The position numbers and the translations under genes are program-made. From Streptomyces apricus (lineage in GTDB: Bacteria > Actinomycetota > Actinomycetes > Streptomycetales > Streptomycetaceae): a stretch of DNA of 38,192 nt. How positions within the stretch are numbered: the stretch's first letter is position 1; each line of letters begins with the position of its first letter. The stretch lies in assembly GCF_008369065.1 (NCBI RefSeq), contig NZ_VDFC01000043.1, positions 160,856-199,047 on the forward strand, written 5' to 3'. Positions 34,361 through 38,192 of this stretch are shown piece after piece. Under the pieces are notes generated by a model, which searched no databases, was not told where the DNA came from, and saw nothing but the letters and a program-made list of their open reading frames with translations.

Positions 34361-35209
34361 CTAGCCCAGCAGTCGTTCCAGGACCACCGCGATGCCGTCC
34401 TCGTCGTTCGACGTGGTCATCTCGTCGGCCACGGCCTTGAGTTCGGTGTGGGCGTTGGCCATCGCCACGCCGTGGGACGACCAGGCGAACATCGGGATGT
34501 CGTTCGGCATGTCGCCGAAGGCGATCGTGTCGGCGGCCTTCACGCCCAGCCGGCGGGCCGCCAGCGAGAGCCCCGTCGCCTTCGACAGCCCCAGGGGCAG
34601 GAGCTCCACGATGCCCTCGCCCGCCATCACGGGGCTCACCAGGGAACCGGCCGCGGCCCGCGCCGCCGCCGTCAGCTCGTCGTCGGTGAGGCGGGGGTGC
34701 TGGATGTACATCTTGGTCAAGGGCTCGGCCCACAGCTCGGCCATGTCGGTGAACGCAACGGCCTTCAGCTGCCCCTGCACCCGGTAGCCGGGACCGATCA
34801 GGACGTCACCGTCGAGGCCGTCGCGGCTCGCGGCGAGGGCCAGCGGGCCGACCTCCGCCTCGATCTTGGCGAGCGCCAGCCCCGCCACCTGCCGGTCGAG
34901 GGTCACCGAGGTGAGCAGCCGGTGCGCCCCGGCGTCGTACACCTGGGCGCCCTGTCCGCACACCGCGAGCCCCTCGTACCCGAGGTCGTCCAGTATGTGC
35001 CGGGTCCAGGGGACCGCCCGGCCGGTGACGACGAGGTGCGCGGCGCCCGCCGCGGTGGTCGCGGCGAGTGCCGTGCGGGTGCGCTCCGAGACCGTGTCGT
35101 CGGAGCGCAGCAGCGTCCCGTCGAGATCGGTCGCCACGAGCTTGTAGGGAAACGCCCCGGTCGGCCCGGTCGCCGCGGCCGCCCCGGTCGGTTCAGTGGT
35201 GCCGGTCAC
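34361..35209 (-). CDS. HAD-superfamily phosphatase (Cof type)
   Basis: A 282-aa cytosolic hydrolase. Motif I is [12 protein letters not shown], motif [10 protein letters not shown], motif III K in [10 protein letters not shown] and motif [11 protein letters not shown]: a complete catalytic set of the Cof/IIB subfamily acting on sugar phosphates or nucleotides. The GTG at 35209 overlaps the serS stop codon by four bases (GTGA), so it is translationally coupled to serS. The N-terminal 20 residues are Thr/Ala/Gly-rich. Exact substrate unknown. Confidence 0.92.
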   Translation of the reverse strand: MTGTTEPTGAAAATGPTGAFPYKLVATDLDGTLLRSDDTVSERTRTALAATTAAGAAHLVVTGRAVPWTRHILDDLGYEGLAVCGQGAQVYDAGAHRLLTSVTLDRQVAGLALAKIEAEVGPLALAASRDGLDGDVLIGPGYRVQGQLKAVAFTDMAELWAEPLTKMYIQHPRLTDDELTAAARAAAGSLVSPVMAGEGIVELLPLGLSKATGLSLAARRLGVKAADTIAFGDMPNDIPMFAWSSHGVAMANAHTELKAVADEMTTSNDEDGIAVVLERLLG

Positions 35210-36483
35210 TTGGCGATCGGCTCCAGTACCTCGCGGCCGCCCAGGTAGGGACGGAGCATCTCGGGCACCTGCACGGAACCGTCGGCCAGCTGGTGGTTCT
35301 CCAGGATCGCCACGATCGTGCGCGGGACGGCGCACAGCGTGCCGTTCAGCGTCGCGAGCGGCTGCACCTTCTTGCCGTCCCGCATGCGCACCGACAGGCG
35401 GCGGGCCTGGAAGCTGTCGCAGTTCGAGGCCGAGGTCAGCTCGCGGTACTTGCCCTGGGTCGGGATCCACGCCTCGCAGTCGAACTTGCGCGAGGCGGAC
35501 GCGCCCAGGTCGCCCGAGGCCACGTCGATGACCTGGAAGGGCAGCCCGAGGCCGGTCAGCCACTGCTTCTCCCACTCCAGGAGCCGCCGGTGCTCGCTCT
35601 CCGCGTCCTCGGGGGCCACGTACGAGAACATCTCGACCTTGTCGAATTGGTGCACGCGGAAGATGCCCCGGGTGTCCTTGCCGTACGTGCCGGCCTCGCG
35701 GCGGAAGCACGGCGAGAAGCCGGCGTAGCGCAGCGGCAGCTTGTCGGCGTCCAGGATCTCGTCCATGTGGTACGCCGCGAGCGGGACCTCGGAGGTGCCG
35801 ACCAGGTAGTAGTCGTCCTTCTCCAAGTGGTACACGTTCTCCGCGGCCTGACCGAGGAAGCCGGTGCCCTCCATGGCGCGCGGGCGGACCAGCGCCGGGG
35901 TCAGCATCGGGACGAAGCCGGCCTCCGTGGCCTGCGCGATCGCCGCGTTGACGAGCGCGAGCTCCAGGAGCGCGCCGACCCCCGTCAGGTAGTAGAAGCG
36001 CGAGCCGGACACCTTGGCGCCGCGCTCGACGTCGATGGCGCCCAGCGCCTCGCCGAGCTCCAGGTGGTCCTTGGGCTCGAAGCCCTCGGCGCCGAAGTCG
36101 CGGATCGTGCCGTGCGTCTCCAGGACGACGAAGTCCTCCTCGCCGCCGACCGGGACGTCGGGGTGCACGAGGTTGCCGAGCTGCCGGAGGAGGCGCTTGG
36201 TCTCCTCGTCCGCCTCGTGCTGCTCGGCGTCGGCCGCCTTGACGTCGGCCGCGAGGCGGCCGGTCTTCCGGAGCAGCTCGGCCTTCTCGTCGCCCGAGGC
36301 CTTGGGGATGAGCTTGCCGAGCGCCCTCTGCTCGGAGCGCAGCTCGTCGAAGCGGACGCCGGACGACCTGCGCCGCTCGTCGGCGGAGAGGAGGGCGTCG
36401 ACGAGCGCGACGTCCTCTCCACGGGCGCGCTGGGAGGCGCGAACACGGTCGGGGTCCTCACGGAGCAGGCGAAGGTCAATCAC
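35206..36483 (-). CDS. serS: Seryl-tRNA synthetase
   Basis: A 425-aa class II aminoacyl-tRNA synthetase that charges tRNA-Ser. The N-terminal coiled-coil arm that grips the tRNA spans about residues 25-105 ([23 protein letters not shown]). Motif 2 is [16 protein letters not shown], and motif 3 is [31 protein letters not shown] is a SerRS signature. GTG at 36483 lacks a ribosome site but has TAGCCT 6 nt upstream, suggesting a leaderless mRNA. It heads an operon with the HAD gene and is preceded by the DnaA-box-rich region. Confidence 0.97.
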   Translation of the reverse strand: MIDLRLLREDPDRVRASQRARGEDVALVDALLSADERRRSSGVRFDELRSEQRALGKLIPKASGDEKAELLRKTGRLAADVKAADAEQHEADEETKRLLRQLGNLVHPDVPVGGEEDFVVLETHGTIRDFGAEGFEPKDHLELGEALGAIDVERGAKVSGSRFYYLTGVGALLELALVNAAIAQATEAGFVPMLTPALVRPRAMEGTGFLGQAAENVYHLEKDDYYLVGTSEVPLAAYHMDEILDADKLPLRYAGFSPCFRREAGTYGKDTRGIFRVHQFDKVEMFSYVAPEDAESEHRRLLEWEKQWLTGLGLPFQVIDVASGDLGASASRKFDCEAWIPTQGKYRELTSASNCDSFQARRLSVRMRDGKKVQPLATLNGTLCAVPRTIVAILENHQLADGSVQVPEMLRPYLGGREVLEPIAK

Positions 36484-36686
36484 CCCGCAAGGCTACCGGT
36501 GCGGGGTTACGGGGCACGACCCGGTATTCCGATCCGTCGCTTCTGTCATGCTTCGAGGTAATTGTCGACGCGATCGCATTGCCGGGGGATCACGTCAACG
36601 GAGAAGGCGTTCATTCCCTGATCGGGGTGGACGGCGTGCGGTGGGTTGACTGGAATCCCTTGTGAGGCACGGGACTTGGGGGCGGG

Positions 36687-36997
36687 TTGTCCACAGGAAT
36701 CCACAGTTCGGGAAAGTTATCCACAGGCTGTGCGAAAGATCTGTGGACACCAGAAGTGATCATTCCGAAAGCCGCATTCGACGCGAGTGATGTGCAAATC
36801 AAACCCTCTCTACGCCCACGTTCGGGTGGAAACGCTTCCCTCTAAGGGATGGGGCAGCGGAAACGGGTGGACGAAGGGTGATCTGGAGGGGTGTGGACAC
36901 AGTTGGCATCCACAGGCCGATTTGTCGACCGGATGCCGCTTCGTTGTCGACTTGTCCCCAGGTCGAGAAGCAAGCCTGTGGATAACTCTGTGGACAG
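36687..36997. other. Dense DnaA-box cluster between serS and pheA
   Basis: The 596-bp gap holds at least seven boxes within 311 bp: TTGTCCACA (36687-36695, perfect), TTATCCACA (36717), TGTGGACAC (36742 and 36892), TTGTCCCCA (36952), TGTGGATAA (36977) and TGTGGACAG (36989), plus weaker GAATCCACA (36697) and GCATCCACA (36906). Orientation changes from mainly plus on the left to minus on the right. No dnaA/dnaN is near, so it is more like a DnaA-titrating locus than the origin. I recall a functional cluster named D78 in this part of the S. coelicolor chromosome; location not verified. 36484-36686 shows only the serS promoter. Confidence 0.85.
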
Positions 36998-37025
36998 AGA
37001 AAATCTGCAGGTACGACCGAACAGG

Positions 37026-37085
37026 CCGCACCCGCTGGAACCGCACCCGCTGGAACCGCACCCGCTGGAACCGGACCCGTTAGAA
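37026..37085. repeat. 15-bp tandem repeat running into the pheA stop codon
   Basis: CCGCACCCGCTGGAA occurs three times exactly (37026-37040, 37041-37055, 37056-37070), followed by a degenerate unit CCGGACCCGTTAGAA (37071-37085) that contains the pheA stop codon (TTA on plus at 37080-37082). Confidence 0.9.
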
Positions 37086-38012
37086 GCGGCCGTCCTGGCA
37101 GCGCGCCAGCCAGTCCCAGGCCGCCGCGAACTCGCTGTCCGACGTACCGGCCCGCGGCGGGCGCACGTCCCTGGGGTCGACGTCGGCCTGCGGATAGGAA
37201 CCGAGGAACCGCACCTGCGGGCAGATCCGCTTCAGCCCCATCAGCGCCTCCGCCACCCGGCGGTCCGAGACGTGCCCCTCCGCGTCGATCGCGAAGCAGT
37301 AGTTGCCGATGCCCTCACCGGTCGGCCGGGACTGCAGCAGCATCAGGTTGACCCCGCGGACGGCGAACTCCTGGAGCAGCTCCAGCAGGGCGCCGGGGTG
37401 GTCGTCGCGCTGCCAGATGACCACGGACGTCTTGTCCGCGCCGGTCGGCGCCGCGGGCCGGGCGGGCCTGCCCACCAGGACGAACCGGGTCTGCGCGTTC
37501 TCCGCGTCGTGGATGCCGGTCTCCAGCGCCTCCAGGCCGTACCGCGCCGCCGCGAACTCGCCCGCGAAGGCTGCGTCGTAGCGGCCCTCCTGCACCAGAC
37601 GGGCGGCGTCCGCGTTGGAGGCCGCCGACTCCCAGACGACGTCGGGGAGGTGCTTGCCCATCCAGATGCGCACCTGCGGCTGGGCGGCCGGGTGCGCGCT
37701 GACCGTCTTGATGTCGGAGAGCTTCGTACCGGGGCGCACCAGCAGCGCGAAGGTGATCGAGAGGAGCACCTCGCGGTAGATCATCAGCGGTTCGCCGACG
37801 GCCAGCTGGTCGACCGTGGTGGTGATGCCGCCCTCCACCGAGTTCTCGATCGGCACGAACGCCGCCTCGGCCTCGCCGGCCCGGACGGCGTCGAGCGCCG
37901 CGGGGACCGACACCATCGGGACGAGCTGCCGGGTGGCCGACTCCGGAAGAGTCCGCAGGGCCACCTCGGTGAAGGTGCCCTCGGGGCCGAGATACGCGTA
38001 GCTGGCTGGCAT
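37080..38012 (-). CDS. pheA: Prephenate dehydratase
   Basis: A 310-aa enzyme converting prephenate to phenylpyruvate in phenylalanine synthesis. The catalytic domain has FLGPEGTFTEVAL at the start, FVPIENSVEGG and the TRF motif (AQTRFVLVG). The C-terminal ACT domain (about residues 195-275; GALLELLQEFAVRGVNLM, LQSRPTGEGIGNYCF) mediates feedback inhibition by phenylalanine; the usual ESRP is QSRP here. ATG at 38012 has TAGGGT 6 nt upstream, so leaderless start is likely, although GTGAGG could act as a weak ribosome site. It is a monofunctional enzyme without chorismate mutase. Confidence 0.96.
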   Translation of the reverse strand: MPASYAYLGPEGTFTEVALRTLPESATRQLVPMVSVPAALDAVRAGEAEAAFVPIENSVEGGITTTVDQLAVGEPLMIYREVLLSITFALLVRPGTKLSDIKTVSAHPAAQPQVRIWMGKHLPDVVWESAASNADAARLVQEGRYDAAFAGEFAAARYGLEALETGIHDAENAQTRFVLVGRPARPAAPTGADKTSVVIWQRDDHPGALLELLQEFAVRGVNLMLLQSRPTGEGIGNYCFAIDAEGHVSDRRVAEALMGLKRICPQVRFLGSYPQADVDPRDVRPPRAGTSDSEFAAAWDWLARCQDGRF

Positions 38013-38159
38013 GGCCTCACCCTAATGGGCCCTGCGGGACCCGGCCCACGCTTCTCGAATCAGGCCCCGGGGACCCCGGTGGTCCCGACAGTCCAGGCGG
38101 TCCCGGTGGTCCCGGCCGTCCCGGTGCTTCGGGCGAGCGGACGGGCGGACGGGCGATCG

Positions 38160-38192
38160 TCACCCCTCCAGCAACCCCTGCCCCACGTACTC
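38160..38192 (-). CDS. C-terminal end of a probable Dyp-type peroxidase (partial)
   Basis: Only the last ten codons and stop are inside: EYVGQGLLEG then TGA. The sequence resembles the C-terminus of actinobacterial EfeB/Dyp-type heme peroxidases, and such a gene follows pheA in related genomes as I remember. The 147 bp between it and pheA carry degenerate GGTCCCGGT-like repeats and the pheA -10 box. Confidence 0.4.
   Translation of the reverse strand, partial: EYVGQGLLEG

Noticed and set aside
36687-36997. Main replication origin oriC
   Set aside because: No dnaA, dnaN, rpmH or gyrase genes flank it, and there are too few boxes for a Streptomyces oriC of the usual kind.
36787-37083. 98-codon plus-strand ORF ending in RTRWN repeats
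   Set aside because: It runs through the DnaA boxes and the 15-bp repeat, has no ribosome site, and its composition is that of non-coding DNA.

Overview
The window is high-GC actinobacterial DNA and looks like the origin-proximal core of a Streptomyces chromosome. The clearest marker is an IclR regulator followed by an SsgA sporulation protein (ssgR-ssgA), a pair typical of streptomycetes. Also typical are a DUF5326-type small membrane protein, a cydA-cydB-cydDC block behind a Rex operator, a cluster of ParB-binding parS sites, and rare in-frame TTA codons confined to two regulator genes. I see no insertion sequence, prophage, tRNA, rRNA or CRISPR array. Gene order resembles what I remember of the S. 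coelicolor SCO3920-SCO3963 stretch, from memory only.

Layout. 1-4.5 kb: 3' part of a flavohemoprotein, then a minus-strand run of a membrane protein, a cystathionine lyase/synthase-type PLP enzyme, a LysR regulator and a Nudix protein. 4.5-8.3 kb: cupin, DUF5326 membrane protein, ssgR, ssgA and a convergent YibE/F membrane protein. 8.3-14.5 kb: thiC under a TPP riboswitch, ending in facing terminators against a membrane protein gene; then a PPP-type phosphatase and a LacI regulator with a TTA codon. 14.5-22 kb: a Pat/HisC-type aminotransferase, then cydA-cydB-cydDC (cytochrome bd oxidase and its ABC assembly exporter) under an overlapping Rex operator. 22-25 kb: a GAF histidine kinase, a secreted M23 peptidase and the decayed 5' end of a HAD phosphatase gene. 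25-30 kb (minus strand): F420-type oxidoreductase, KptA RNA 2'-phosphotransferase, MerR regulator and an epoxide-hydrolase/SDR fusion. 30-34 kb: a four-gene ABC export operon (two ATPases, two permeases). 34-38 kb: a small acidic protein, HAD phosphatase coupled to serS, a large DnaA-box-rich intergenic region, pheA, and the last codons of a probable Dyp-type peroxidase at the edge.

The most interesting layer is chromosome-maintenance DNA embedded in ordinary genes. Three perfect parS sites lie exactly 37 bp apart between cydB and cydDC, and the last contains the likely cydDC start codon. A near-perfect parS forms the tip of the extra hairpin of the thiC TPP riboswitch, and another lies beside the Nudix start. 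Two DnaA-box clusters sit far from any dnaA/dnaN genes: a dense one between serS and pheA and a smaller one between kptA and the MerR gene. Several genes (histidine kinase, LLM oxidoreductase, first ABC ATPase, serS, pheA) carry a TANNNT -10 box 6-7 nt before the start codon, which suggests leaderless mRNAs.
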